A DNA stretch of 64,000 nt from Calamus simplicifolius (GCA_900491605.1 UESW01001788.1:265769-329768), one strand, 5' to 3'; positions 8,552-20,293 are shown, numbered from the stretch's first letter. Notes: generated by a model not told the origin, from the letters alone. Numbers and translations: made by a program.

Positions 8552-10967
8552 CTAAGGGTCATTTGGGGCTGGATCGTCATCTTCAGGGACTTCATCTGGC
8601 TCCAACCCTTCAATCCTCTCGAGGTCGTAGAGTTCTTGGATTTTTTCCTTGTAGTCCTGGAAGTTGGCCTCGTAAGCGAATGTCGTCGATTCGGCTAATT
8701 CCTTACTAAAGGCTTTAGACTTCCTGAAATCCTCTGCGGCCTCTGCAGCTCTTTTCTCCGCCTCGAAGGTTTTCCGCTCGGCCTCCGTGACCTTTTTATC
8801 GGCCTCGGCGGCCTCCCTCTTGGCTTCGGTCACCGCCATCTCCAAGTCAGCAATCTTGGCATCGGACTGGCGGGCGACCTCTTTGGCCACATCTATTTCA
8901 ATGGAGGCGGAATATAATCGGTTCTTCAAAATGCACATTTCTGATTCCGCCACCTCCAGTCTTTCCTCGGCCATTCTTTGCTTCTCTTCGGCCGCCTGGG
9001 CTTTATCCAGCTCATTGGCCGCCCGACGATGGGCAACTTCCAGCGCGTACTCTGCCTTCTCGGCTCTTAGCCGGATGGCTTCGACTTCGCCCTTTAAAGT
9101 GGCTCGGGTATCCTCCAGGGCCATCTATGCCTTTTCTGCCCTAGCCTGGAGTGATAGCATCTCCTCTCGCGACTGATCAAGGGCAGCATCACTCAGGGTC
9201 CAAAGGTCCCTCATGGAAATCAGAGAGTTCAGCGCTTGGACGGAGTGTCAATGTTAAAAAAAAAAGAAAAGTGAAAAGGTTAATAGGGCAAAGCTCACCC
9301 AAAGGTGTGCCATGGACGTCTTGTGGAAGAAGGTGGCCCTTCCCTGATGCCGGAGAAACTCCTGCACCTCAACCACAGATGCTTCGTCCAATGCTCGCTC
9401 GGCCCAGCGGCTGTGGTTCGCCAAAAGTGATTAGAAAAAAGGGTCGATGCCCGTCCTTTCCACGGGGGCCGCGGGGAAGGACTCCACCTCCGACTCTGCT
9501 GCCTCCGGCCCCTTGGCTGTGAAGGCGCTTCGGTTGTTGCCCCTTTGGGGGGCATGGTAACTGCTAGAGTTGGCCTTGTTGTTGCAAGGACCGGCTCCGT
9601 CTCCACGGCTTCGAGAGGGGGTGACGGTGCTTTTGTGACCTGCTCCGGAGAAGGATCGAGCAGAATGACAGGAGGGGGAGCCGGTACTGAAGGTGATTCT
9701 TTTCCTCCTGCTTGGATCCGCCCAACTTCCTCACTGGCCTCGGCCCTTACCGTGTCTCTCCTAGCGGGCTCGTCGGCTTGGGCTCTGGCCGCCTCGCGCA
9801 CGCGGGGGATCCACAACTTTGGCCCTTCCAGCGTCGGCCTCCCCAGCGTCGACCCTTCCAGCGTTGGCCCTCTTCAAAACCTTAGCGCGCAGGGGCTTCA
9901 CAACTCTGGCCCCTCCAGCGTCGGCCCTCCCCACGTCGGCCCTCCTTGGAATCTTGGCGACAGCCCTCCTTTCAGTGGGGGGCTCATTCCCCGTTGCCTT
10001 CCTCTTCTTGATAATCACCTGCCTGAGCTCGCGAAGCGACGACGTCATCCCTATAAAAAATAGGAGATGAGTAAAAAAAGAGGGGAGAAAGAAGGAAAAA
10101 GGTGAGTAATCAAGTGCTCACCACCAGAAGGGATTAGGCCGGCGAGACGAAGGTTTTTATCGACCAGAAGCTTATTACATCGGGGGACATTGGCAGTCAG
10201 AAGCTGTCCGAATGCCATTCAATCCCTTGGAAGGATAGAGGAATCCCTATTGGCATCGGTGTTGGGTGTCCCCCAGCTTCCACTCACCCCTTCGATATCA
10301 GAAAAAAGAACTTATCCTTCCACCCCTTAACGGAGGTGGGAAGGTACAATTTAAGGATCCTAATGGGTTTAGGAGTAAAGGACCACCAACCTGACTGCTT
10401 GCGAAGGGTATAAAAACTGCGGAATAAGGAGATACTGGCCTCTATGCCTTGCAGGTGACAGAGAACCAAAAAGCCAACGATAGTTCAGATCGAGTTAGGG
10501 ACTAGTTGGGAAGGTGTTAAAGAATATCGGTCCAAAAGGTTAAGGATGAAAGGGTGGATAGGTAATCGAAGTCCTGCCTTAAAGAAGGCTCCGTACAAGG
10601 CAACTCTTCCAGGACGGGAAGAAGTTACCCTGTCATCAGGAGTAGGGTAGGACAGATGTAGGTTTGGCGGAAAGTTATACTTGGCTCTTAGGTTTACTAT
10701 GTCTTGAGCAGACATAGTGGAAGCAGTCCCCTCGGGGGACTCCTTGACAGCGCTGGAAGGACCAGCAGCTGTCGGACGGCTCTGGGTGGAGGTCCGTTCG
10801 ACGGTCAGATGACTTTCGGCTGCGGGGCATCTGACCGGCCGCCGCTCCGGTGAGGAGTGGTCGGAGGATGGGGTGGACCACTGGCTTGGTAAGGAAGTGG
10901 AAGGTTGAGAAGGAGTGGGGGAATGACCCCCGGAATCAGAAATAGAACAAGAGGGCGAGGAAGCCAT
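8552..10967 (-). pseudogene. Antisense gene of the Tat-like element (gypsy-associated plant transposon protein family)
   Basis: The gene starts at ATG 10967 and reads leftwards, opposite to gag-pol. After a Ser/Pro-rich start, residues about 85-160 contain ALYGAFFKAGLRLPIHPFI and LLDRYSLTPSQLVPNS, typical of the family annotated as putative gypsy-type transposon protein (Pfam Transposase_28 as I recall it). An in-frame TGA at 10487-10485 splits this from VGFLVLCHLQGIEASISLFRSFY, which follows in the same frame. A plausible intron runs from the donor GTGAGC near 10109 to TTATAG near 10053. Downstream come a Lys/Arg/Ala-rich part, a Pro-rich part (9816-9295) and a 190-residue Ala/Glu/Lys-rich coiled coil (9124-8552), ending in an acidic tail. 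Its role is unknown. Similar antisense genes are described from plant Grande/Retand-type elements. Confidence 0.72.
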
Positions 10968-11403
10968 GGAAACTAACCTGGAAAGCTTGAGCTAAGATCG
11001 AAGGAGCACGAGAAGAGAACAGACACGGGAGGTGGACGGACGCTTGCAGACTCAGGGGAGGTAGCTGTAACGTAAGAGAAGAGGGAATGGAAAGATAAGG
11101 ACGATTTTTCTTTTTATAGTCCCATTTCAAATCATCTCGCGGCCGTCTGGTCTGGCCATGTGTCTACCTTCAAATGGAAGCCGCTTTGGTGGCCTACCGG
11201 CGCGAAAAACATGAAAAGCTTCACCAATATAAAGATGGCGGTGGCCTTACCGCAATGATGACGCTCGCCTTTTTACGACTCATTACTCGAGGAAAATCTT
11301 CCCCAATCCCAACAGCCCGAACGGACGAAATGATGGCGCGAAAGTCAGCCGCCCGGTGGATATTAATACCCCTTTCGCTGGTGATTGTGCGCTCACTCAT
11401 CTC

Positions 11404-11418
11404 AAGGGCGGGGGAATC
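11404..11418 (+). other. Polypurine tract of the gypsy element
   Basis: AAGGGCGGGGGAATC directly precedes the 3' LTR start TGATACGG. It is the expected primer site for plus-strand synthesis. The non-autonomous element has a related junction, GGGGGGCATC before TGATGGGG, on the minus strand at 20294-20310. Confidence 0.75.
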
Positions 11419-12082
11419 TGATACGGCTGACCATCTCCTCTGGATGGTGTTATAACCTTTTGCGCAATTTCCAAAAATAATGATGTGACAGCTAATCCCA
11501 GAGATGGAATCTTGGCTCCGGCCTCCAGCTCCGGCCTCCGGCCTTTGGCTCCGGCCTCCAGTGACGGCTCCGGCCTCCAGCGACGGCTTCGGCCTTTGGC
11601 TCTAGCCCTAACTTGGTGCCTTTCCTGCATACACTATGACCCACCTCAGGTAACAGATCCCGAGATTCAAGATCTGTTACCGTTTACCTCGCTCACCGAA
11701 ATCATGGGCAAGTGCTAGCACGCCCAGCAGTTACCGCTACAAGTGGCCCCCATCCAGCAACGGCTTAACCACTTGTCGTTCGAAGGAGCTTATTCTAATG
11801 AGGAAGATTCAACGGTTCGAAAGAGGACGAAAAGAAAGGAACATTCCAGATATGTATAAAAGGACCCCGAGCTCAACAGAAAAGGGGAGCTCGATCTCTC
11901 TCTCTACTACACTACTGAGGACAAGTTTACTAACTTGAGCGTCGGAGGGTCCTCGTCAGGAATACCGGTCCGGGACTTCTTGCAGGTTTCCAAAGAAGGA
12001 AGATGACCTCTTCACCCCATTTGGAGGCCCACAATAGATCTCAGCATGCCCGGCGTTCATCACCGATGATTTGCCCGCATCA
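11419..12082 (+). repeat. 3' LTR of the gypsy element
   Basis: It begins TGATACGGCTGACCATC and ends CCCGCATCA, followed by the TSD GAAGG. It matches the 5' LTR over its length and carries the same TATA box at 11855-11862. It contains about 40 bp more of the GGCTCCGGCCTCCAG repeat (11515-11600). Scattered transitions and the repeat-length change show that the insertion is not very recent. Confidence 0.9.
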
Positions 12083-12087
12083 GAAGG

Positions 12088-12106
12088 CATAATGGTCACT
12101 ATGCAA

Positions 12107-12178
<72 letters not shown>

Positions 12179-12213
12179 GTGGGTGTGTAGAGTAATTTTT
12201 ATGGTGTAAATAG
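12088..12213. repeat. Remainder of the second right end of the TIR element, with a long (AT)n run
   Basis: CATAATGGTCACTATGCAATG, an (AT)n run (12109-12175) and GGGTGTGTAGAGTAATTTTTATGGTGTAAATAG repeat the order seen at 1435-1521. This is the part of the second copy that lies to the right of the gypsy insertion. The (AT)n run is about twice as long as in the first copy. Confidence 0.75.
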
Positions 12214-14287
12214 AAGCTCTCTTCATTAATCATAGACCGATCCATCATGAAGAGCCCATCTTTATCTGCCATCTTCTACCATCCTCACACACATTTGTTC
12301 GTTTCTCTGTCTCCTATCCTCTTCAAAGATTCATTATCTTAATGAATCCCAATGGTTTTACCACCATTCACAATAAAAAATTAAAAAAAAATATTGGCAA
12401 ATAGAAGAAAAGCATAACATCCGGGATTTGCTTATCAAGTTCCATGCATGATGGCACAGGTTTTAGACATTTTTGAAGTTACTTCTCTCGTAGCTCCAAA
12501 GCTACCTTTGTTGGTCAACTTTGAATCTCATAATCCTACCATCATATTTTTAATAAATTTATCCTTTTTTTCCTTTTCTTTCATGAGTCATTTATTGTCT
12601 CTGTTGTTGGAATTGCAGTCGTAGAAAGGACAGTTGATTCTAAAGGGTCGCAAATAGAAGTATATCTATAATAATTCTAAAATGGTCCCTAGCGATACGT
12701 TGATCTATTCAACTTTACTTTTTTATTATAATACCATAGCCATTATTTTATTTTTATGATTATATTAAAAAATAATATTGCCATTAGAATATCACTAGAT
12801 TAATATAAAAATAGTTACTATAATATAGATAATAATATTATAATAATATAATATTATGATATCGTTATAATATTTTTGAAGCAATTACTTTGTAAAAAAA
12901 AAAAAAGTCGAAAGTTATGTCCAACCCTAACTTACCCCTTCTAAGACACTGAATCGTTAAGATCACAATTAGATATTGATCTTAATATTAACATAATATT
13001 ATAAGATTACTATATTATTATAATGTTATTATTATAATCATAAACCTATTTTATGAAATGTATTATAATAAAAATAATTATTATTAATTTATTTATATAA
13101 TACTTATAATATTGTAAAACAATAATTACCATATTATTGTAATCATCAATTTATATTTATAACATTACAATAACTGATAACTATTATATGTTATTGATTA
13201 TATAATTTATAATATTATCATAATATATAATACTTTTATAAAATGTAATATAATATAATATAAAAATATTATCATATTATTGTTATAATATGATATTACA
13301 TATACAAGGATTTCTTGAAGGAGGAGAAAAGGAATAATTAAAGCGATGAAGGGGGTTCCTTCAAGAGACCTTTTTTCACTTATAAAGAATTTTTCAATTG
13401 AAACAATGATCAATTTTGGATGTAGTTCTGATTGCAAGTTTTAGGCTTCTTTTTACAATTGAATAACAAACCTACAATTGCAGTTGTAGGCATTTAAACA
13501 CTTGTATTAAATATTTACAACAACCTAATCCGCTAATAATATGCAAACAAGTAGTCCTCTAAATTAAAAAAATTAAATGAGTGAAATTACTAAAATATCA
13601 AAAATAATTTAAACATGGTTAAACAATTCATAATTTTTGAAATGTGCATTATATATGCGTAGTCTCATTTATTATCATAATAAATTTGAGTTCAAATCAA
13701 ATTCACGGATGTTGTAGAAATTATTTTCAATTTGATTTCTATGCATAGTAAATTATTGCTAGATCAAGATGCTTAGTTATCTTCAACCTTATAAATAGGT
13801 TTATTTATTAAATATGAGTGCCTTAGTCTTTCTCTCTTATTTGTCCAATGGAGAGTGAGAAAAATGGCAACATAAAGTTGGTGTGCATTTTATCACAACC
13901 ATCACCACACTAATTTGAGGCACAATATGTGTTTAATGAGTGATGCTTTCTAAAAGGACTAACGTGTGTCACATGCGCCCTTTCTTATAGTTTTAGCTTT
14001 AAATTAGGTCCTATTTGCATGTTGTATATTCCATGTTATTAACTAAAATAGCCATTTAAACTATTGCAATCTGACATAAGATTTTATCTCATTCTTAATC
14101 ATCAGTTGTAACCCTAATCTCCCTTATTTCAATATTACTAGTTGTACCCTACCCTCCTTGATTTATTTTAACATGTCGCATGAGCCAAATTCTAGTATGG
14201 ACAAATAGATTAAAAAATAATTATGCTAACTATTAGTACTGAGTGTTGCCAATAAAAATAGTAATTAAAATAGAAGTTGTAATTTAT
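12214..14287. other. AT-rich intergenic DNA
   Basis: The stretch has very high AT content with many TAATATTA-type phrases and no domain-bearing reading frame. A 76-codon minus frame at 13207-13437 is low-complexity and not supported. Confidence 0.55.
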
Positions 14288-14880
14288 GACCCAATTTATT
14301 AGCTCCACCCAAAATCAACCTAATATAAGTCATAAACAAGTTTTCAACTTGATCTATTAATTAAATGGGATAAGATCAAACTTAGAGTTCTGATATATTT
14401 AATATATTTTGACTCATTTAATTATTAAATATTGTCAAGACCTCCAATCATTTATGATCCTTTCAACTCATTTAGAATCTATTTAACTCATATAAAACTT
14501 TTCTTAATCCTTCTAATGCCCACTTAATTAATTACTACTCCATTTACAATCATCAAAAGTCGACCTGATCCATATTTGACTCCACCCAACTTGTTAGCTC
14601 CAACCTAATCTAAGTCATGAACAAGTTTTTGACTTAATCTATTAATCAAATGGGATATGATCAAACTTGTAGTTCTTATACATCTAACCTATTTTGACTC
14701 ATTTAATCATTAGGTATTATGAAGACGTTCGATCTATTTATGATCCATTTAACTCATTTAATATCTATTTAACTCATTTAAAACTTTTCTAATCCTTCCA
14801 ATGCTTACTTTGATTACTACTCCATTTAGGAACGTTTAAAGTATGATCTGATCCATATTTAACTCCTAACTCCACCCAAC
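14288..14880. repeat. Tandem duplication of a 290-295 bp unit
   Basis: The unit starting CCAATTTATTAGCTCCACCC (14291) recurs as CCAACTTGTTAGCTCCAACC (14586), and its first bases appear again at about 14875. Shared blocks in the same order are AAGTCAT(A/G)AACAAGTTTT, AATGGGATA(A/T)GATCAAACTT, TTTTGACTCATTTAAT, TTTATGATCC and ATTACTACTCCATTTA. Copies differ by many point changes, so this is an old duplication. No coding content. Confidence 0.8.
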
Positions 14881-16408
14881 CTGGTTACTACTCCTAAGTG
14901 GAGATAAGCATCACAAATCCTACTTTGATTAGGGGTTTATGCACCTCCATAATACTAAAGATAGCCTTTCTCATTATATATAGTCTAAGTATATAAAAAG
15001 TAAATATCTACAAAAAAATTTTAAATAAATATTAAATTGTAAGAAAACTATTTGCCATATTGAGAGGGAAAGTAGGTTGGAGTCAATTTTAATTAAAATA
15101 TGAAAAGAGCATGGCAACAATTCCTAAGAGCATCTAGATCACAAGAAATTTCTACAAGGCATGAAAAAGAAATGGCATTTTGATTATAGAAACACACGCA
15201 GCAATGAGAATTACGAGATACTAAATATAAGTGTTATGTGTTTAAAATTTATGTCCAATTGTTATTATTAACTATCAGTTGAATGATAATTTTAAAGCAT
15301 TATAAGTATACTGGAATCATCTTTAATAATACAATAATAATATAAGCACATGAATGAATGACAGCTACGTCCCATCCTTTGGAAAAATATAAAGTCGATG
15401 GCAACCACGTGCCTACAACTTGGCACCAGTGGATGCATGTGGCCCTTCAATTTGTCCTGAAATCAGTTGCCAAGAAAAACAACACAAAGAGCTAAAATGA
15501 TTATATACTTTTGCTAAAAGAATTATGCATGATGATTGTCCCCCTCGCCCTCCCACCTCAAGATGCCGAAATTATATTTGTTTGTTATCGATATATTTTT
15601 TATGGATCGAAAAATTTTTGATCTAAATGATTTAATGGATAACGAAGATTTTTTTGTTAACGGTTAAACAGGTAAATGGTCCGAGAATGATATTTTTCGC
15701 TCTATTCCCGTTTATCCATTCTCATTTTCATGAGCTTTAATGTAATATATTTAAATTTTAATATATATATTAATATATCAAAAATTAAAAATTAAAAATA
15801 AATAAAATATATATAGTAAAATGCATTTGAATTTATTCTTCTTGACTCGTACTCTTCCTTCTTGCAACCGATCTGAAGTTCTGAGACGAGAATCTAGCTC
15901 CATCATCTACCTTCGCTAATCACTACCCAATCGACGCCCTCCAACATCTTTTTCTTTCTTTGGTACGTTCATCTCTTTTCTTTATTTTTTTAAAAAGATA
16001 TCTCTTTATTTTTTTGCTTTGAAATTTGAATGTTTTCTTTTTTTTGATTATTGTGTTAAAAATCTTCATTTCTTATCTGGTTTGTTACCGTGTTAAAGAT
16101 AATATACATTTCTTAAGAAGCCTAAATCAAACCATTTTAGAAGTCTAAGAATCTCTTATATGTATCAATATCATCGTTAAGCCATTGTAGTTAACGGAGC
16201 TACTCGGCTGGATAAACGAGTACCCATTGGGTACTCATTTGCCTGTCTATATAAAAAAATAAAATTATTTTATTAAATTTTAGTAATTAGCCGGATCAAA
16301 CTCATATTTATTATAATTTCAGAGCCCGAACTTGAATTTTTAGCTCATGAAGCCAGATCAAGCTCCATTTTTTAGACCTATTCAAATTTTGAGATTGGCT
16401 CAAATTTA
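14881..16408. other. Intergenic DNA
   Basis: AT-rich sequence with no recognisable gene or element. The CT-rich piece at about 15835-15960 is not associated with a reading frame. Confidence 0.5.
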
Positions 16409-16614
16409 GGAAAAGGAAAAGTCTTTGTACACCACCTCTGTTGCACAAAAACGTGCATCAAACGTGGCCATTGGCAACGTGCCCATGCGAGTGCATGTGC
16501 CATAGCTCATTGGGCCACAGCGCGCCCCGCACGCATGCTCGCACGGGCGCGTAGCCAATGCGCGCGCCCAGTGCGCGTATTTGTGCACCGAAGGCAGTGC
16601 ACAAAGACTTTTCC
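16409..16614. mobile_element. Fold-back MITE made of two inverted arms
   Basis: The left end (GGAAAAGTCTTTGTACACC..., after a 6-bp insertion) and the reverse complement of the right end (GGAAAAGTCTTTGTGCACT...) pair over about 42 bp with eight mismatches. Pairing continues inwards (CATTGGCAACGTGCCC against CATTGGCTACGCGCCC), so almost the whole 206 bp is one imperfect hairpin. It is flanked on both sides by TTA (16406-16408 and 16615-16617), which would fit a PIF/Harbinger-type 3-bp TSD but is too short to be decisive. It has no coding capacity. The minus-strand open frame across it is an accident of its GC-rich arms. Confidence 0.72.
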
Positions 16615-16873
16615 TTAGAAAAAACAAGCCCAACCTAGCCAAATCCAATTTTATATACATATACATACATACATATACACATATATATATATCCGTATAT
16701 GTACAAACACATATATACATACACATACACGCACATATACATTTAAATCCATGTGGGTGTCAAAGCTATCCCATCTTTTCTATCATTAGGATCCATGATT
16801 CATATGAATTTAAAGATGAAAAGAATGATCGAATCTAAGCCTGACCACATACGAGTATAACCAAGTCTATCTT

Positions 16874-16904
<31 letters not shown>

Positions 16905-17654
16905 GTGTGCGCGTGCGCGAGCACGTATGTATTACACTGGGCTAAGCTCATATATGGCCTAAGCTTTATGAGATCCTCATTGGGTCAGTAGCCATACCTA
17001 ACTCGAGTTCAGGCCTAGCCTCTGATGCCTTGGGCTCTCTTTTTTACGCTTACCCAACCTAGCCTAGCTCATGCATATACCTAATTTTAATTGACTCCTT
17101 ATAATAAAACATCAGAAATAAAATATTTTTAAATTATATATTTGATGTAACAATAAAAAGTATGAGGATCAAAATAAATTTTAAGTAAAAGTTTGAGAAG
17201 CAAAAGTATATTGAAGCCTATGAAAACAAACAAATTCCGTGATATTACTTGGTTTGAGGATTAAAAATATCAATTTATACTAGCATAAATTGATGTATAT
17301 ATTTTATTTTCTATTTGGATAGGATCATAGAGATGATGTTATAGCAATTATTATGCCATTAGTGACAAAAAGATAATTTTTTATAGAATTAGACCGGTTT
17401 ATCCATCAAAACTTTTGATAATGTAATAACATTTTATACAAACATAATAATATGATATTAGAATATTATACTATAATATGCATTATACATTATACTATAA
17501 TATTGTAATATAAAATTAAATATAATCCTATGATACAATATTATGTTGTGGAATAAGATTATGATCATATTTTATATTACATGACTATACAATAATAATA
17601 TTCTTATGTTATGTTATTATATATAATTATATTATAATATTATAGGCATAAATC
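16615..17654. other. Intergenic DNA with dinucleotide repeats
   Basis: Contains TATACATA/ATATAT runs at about 16652-16740 and 16877-16902, and a short purine/pyrimidine-alternating GTGTGCGCGTGCGCGAGCACG stretch just after. No genes are seen. Confidence 0.5.
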
Positions 17655-18010
17655 CATAGTTGTTAGACCCGGCTCGGACATTGACCCAGCCAAGGACTTG
17701 GGTTTTCGGGCCACTGGTTCAACCGTTGGTTCACTGGTTAAACCATCGATCAATTATTTTAATATAAAAATATATTATATTAATAAAATTTAATATTTAA
17801 TAAAAAATTTAGGGTTAACATGATGATAAAATCTGTTACCCTATTCGGTTCGGATTAGGTTGGTTAGTTCATGGGTGACTCGGATGGATTGACCAAATTT
17901 TTCCAGATCACTTACACATCTGTTTTTATATTAGAACTGGACTGGCTTAGCCTCTGGGTCCTGGTTCAACTGATCCAACCGATTGGTTTGGTACAGTTCT
18001 AACAACTATG
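17655..18010. mobile_element. hAT-like MITE with exact 8-bp target-site duplication
   Basis: The 356-bp element begins CATAGTTGTTAGACC and ends with the inverted form GGTTCTAACAACTATG-like (CAGTTCTAACAACTATG). It is flanked on both sides by CATAAATC (17647-17654 and 18011-18018). An 8-bp TSD and a terminal repeat starting CA fit the hAT superfamily. The interior is non-coding, with repeated GGTTCA/GGTTGG phrases and an AT-rich middle. Confidence 0.88.
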
Positions 18011-18939
18011 CATAAATCAACCAAGTTACCTAATAATAGAGATAAGAAAGGAAGGGTTTAAATTCATCAAGTTTTATTCAATATAAACTTTGTGCCGTGG
18101 GACTCTAAATATCAATTATACCTGGTAAAGTGTAATCCTAAGAGTTTAAACTAATAGTGGCTAAATGATCTGTCCAATAGCTAAAGTTATTTGAGAATCA
18201 TTCATTCCTAAGAAAAATGAGGATTGTTGACACCAAATCACCATCCTCGAACATCTGCGAGCATCCAGTCGCCTTCTCTAGCGAGCCTGGAATCCTCTGG
18301 CGAGCTTCTTGCGCCTGGAAGCCTGCAAACAAGTCCCAGGGACCAAAGATTCCGATGGAAACCCTTCGATGCTCAAGTCAGTGCTCTGGGCAACAACCAT
18401 GAGCTTAAGAAAGCTCAAAAGAGAGAAGAAGAGAGAGGCTTAGAGCCGTGCTCTCTGTGAGCAAGAATGAGTGTTTAGGAGTGTTGTGAGGTAGTTAGAG
18501 TTGTTCTTGGAGTTACCTGATTGGGGGTCCCTCTTACCCATTTTATAGATGCTTAAAGACCGTCTGGCTAGAGTGGTTAAGGCCCCATAATGATGAATTT
18601 TGTGGGTGAAGTATCGGAGATGATGTCTGTGAGACTTAAGGTGCTACCATTTGTCAGAGCATTTATGGCAGCATTAATGTGGCAGCAATGACAGGACTTG
18701 CTTCCTTCCTTGGTATGTCAGGGCTGCAGATCAAGTCCCGTCAGAGTGGGTGGCTGCAACTAGTTGGTGGGTCGAGTCTTATCGAGGTATGCTGTGGTCA
18801 GTAGATGAGCCTCATGGTGGTTGCAGACAGCAGGTGGGCCATGTGGAGTTGGTGAGTAGGCCCGTCAGAGTAGGTGGCCATGGCTGCGTCAGTCTGCACA
18901 TGTCAAGTGATAGGTGGGCCTTGCAAGGGCCGCTGAAGA

Positions 18940-19190
18940 TCGACTTGGGGGAGTCAGGGCCACTGGGGGCCGACTCGGAGGAGTCGAGGCCGACTTAGAG
19001 GAGTTGAGGTTGCTGGGGACCAACTTGGAGGAGTCGAGGCTGCTGGGGACCGACTTGGAAGAGTCGGGGCCGCTGGGGACCGACTCGGAGGAGTCGGGGC
19101 TGCTAGGGATCGACTCAAAGGAATCGGAGCCACCGGGGGCCGACTTGGAGGAGTTGGGGCCGCTGGGGGCCGACTCGGAGGAGGCCGGAG
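18940..19190. repeat. Roughly 30-33-bp minisatellite in LTR A
   Basis: Repeated units of the form GCCGACTTGGAGGAGTCGG plus GGCCGCTGGGG. Unit length is mostly 33 bp, so the plus strand stays open as acidic DSEESGPLG-like repeats. The same array is present in LTR B (about 22490-22690) and LTR C (about 33590-33770) with different copy numbers. It is a feature of the LTR family and not a gene. Confidence 0.8.
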
Positions 19191-19554
19191 GCCATCATGG
19201 AGGTGTCCGGGAGATGGTCTGGAGATGGTCGGGAGACGGGGCATCGTAGCTGTACTGGGATGAAGAGACTCGGGATGATGCCATCAGGAGTCAACTGGGA
19301 GCCCGAGGGCACCGAAGAGAATTGGGACATAGTCCGAAGTTCCCTAGGATGGTTCCGGACAGTCGGGGATGGCCGTGGCCAAGCTGGGGTACTAGGATGA
19401 AGTCAATGCAGAGTCTGGCACGGTGTTGGGATGAAGCTAGAGGCTAGGATGCCCGTGGTCGAGCTGGGGCACCGAGACGTTCATGGCCAGGAAGGAACTG
19501 GAGGTCGGGATGTTCGTGGCCGAGCACTGTTCACGGCTGAGCCAAGGCTGAGGT

Positions 19555-20190
19555 GGCCATCTTGCTAAGAACGAGGCTGAGGACCAAGGCCGAGGACCGA
19601 CTGGCCGAGGCCGAGGGGCTGGGTCCGAGGGCCGAGGGGCTGGCTTGCGGAGGCCGAGGCCGAGGACCGAGGCCAACTGGCTGACTAGCCGAGGCCGAGG
19701 GGCTGGCTTGCTGAGGCCGAGGCTGAAGGGCTGACTTGCTGAGGCTGAGGCCGAGGGCCGACTAGCCAAGGCCAAGGAGCTGGCTACTAAGGTCGAGGCC
19801 AAGGACCGAGGCCGATGACTGAGGCCGACTAGCTGACTTGCCGAGGCCAAGGCCAAGGACCGAGGCCGAGGGCCGACTGGCCAAGTCCGAGGGGCTGGCT
19901 GTTGAGGCCGAGGCCGAGGACCGAGGCTGACGACCGAGGCCGACGACCGAGGCCAATTGGCTGACTGGCCAAGGCCAAGGGGCTGGCTTGCTGAGGCGAA
20001 GGCCAAGGACCGAGGCTGACTGGCTGACTTGCTGAGGCCGAGGCCGAGGATCGAGGCCGAGGGCCGACTGGCCGAGGCCAAGGGGTTGACTTGCGGAGGC
20101 TGAGGCCGAGGACCGAGGCCGACTGGCTAAGGCCGAGATGGGAGGCTGCCTTGGACAGGGCCAACTTAGGAGGCCGAGATGGGAGGCCGC
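19555..20190. repeat. GAGGCC-rich minisatellite in LTR A
   Basis: Irregular repeats of GCCGAGGCCGAGGACCGAGG, GACTGGCTGACTTGCTGAGG and similar 6-12 bp modules. Several overlapping minus-strand frames remain open and read as Ser/Ala/Pro/Arg-rich text, which is expected from such repeats. LTR C has the matching array at about 34080-34745. LTR B lacks it because of its deletion. Confidence 0.78.
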
Positions 20191-20293
20191 TTTGGATAGG
20201 GCCAACTTATGAGGCCGAGATGGGAGGCCGCTTTGGATAGGGCCATCCAGAACATGCCGGCATTGTTGCCCATGGGGTTAACTGGCCCCATCA

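Larger units (their letters stand above)
1591..12082 (+). mobile_element. Tat-like Ty3/gypsy LTR retrotransposon, full structure, inactive
   Basis: The element begins TGATACGG and ends GCATCA. It is flanked by a 5-bp target-site duplication GAAGG (1586-1590 and 12083-12087). Order: 5' LTR, primer-binding site, gag, protease, RT, RNase H, archaeal-type RNase H, integrase, then a minisatellite, a long antisense gene, polypurine tract and 3' LTR. The domain order PR-RT-RH-INT is that of Ty3/gypsy. The second RNase H between RT/RH and integrase, together with an antisense gene between integrase and the 3' LTR, is known from plant Tat/Retand-type elements. No coding frame is intact: gag has an in-frame TAG, pol is split by frameshifts, and integrase has lost catalytic and zinc-binding residues. 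Length is about 10.5 kb. Confidence 0.92.
18225..20293 (-). repeat. LTR A of the non-autonomous element (complete, about 2.07 kb)
   Basis: It spans TGTTGACACCAAATC to GGCCCCATCA, so in element orientation it starts TGATGGGGCCAGTTAAC. It contains two GC-rich minisatellites (18940-19190 and about 19555-20190) that are shared with LTR C. As the left-most LTR it is the 3' LTR of the minus-strand element. Confidence 0.85.

Noticed and set aside
16406..16838. Two 85-106-codon frames over the fold-back MITE
   Set aside because: They read through the GC-rich hairpin arms and adjacent TATACATA microsatellite and have no conserved content.
18914..20205. Several long overlapping open frames on both strands (Glu/Ser-rich and Ser/Pro/Arg-rich proteins)
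   Set aside because: They come from multiple-of-three and GC-rich minisatellites in the LTR and recur, changed, in the other LTR copies. No domain or codon constraint.
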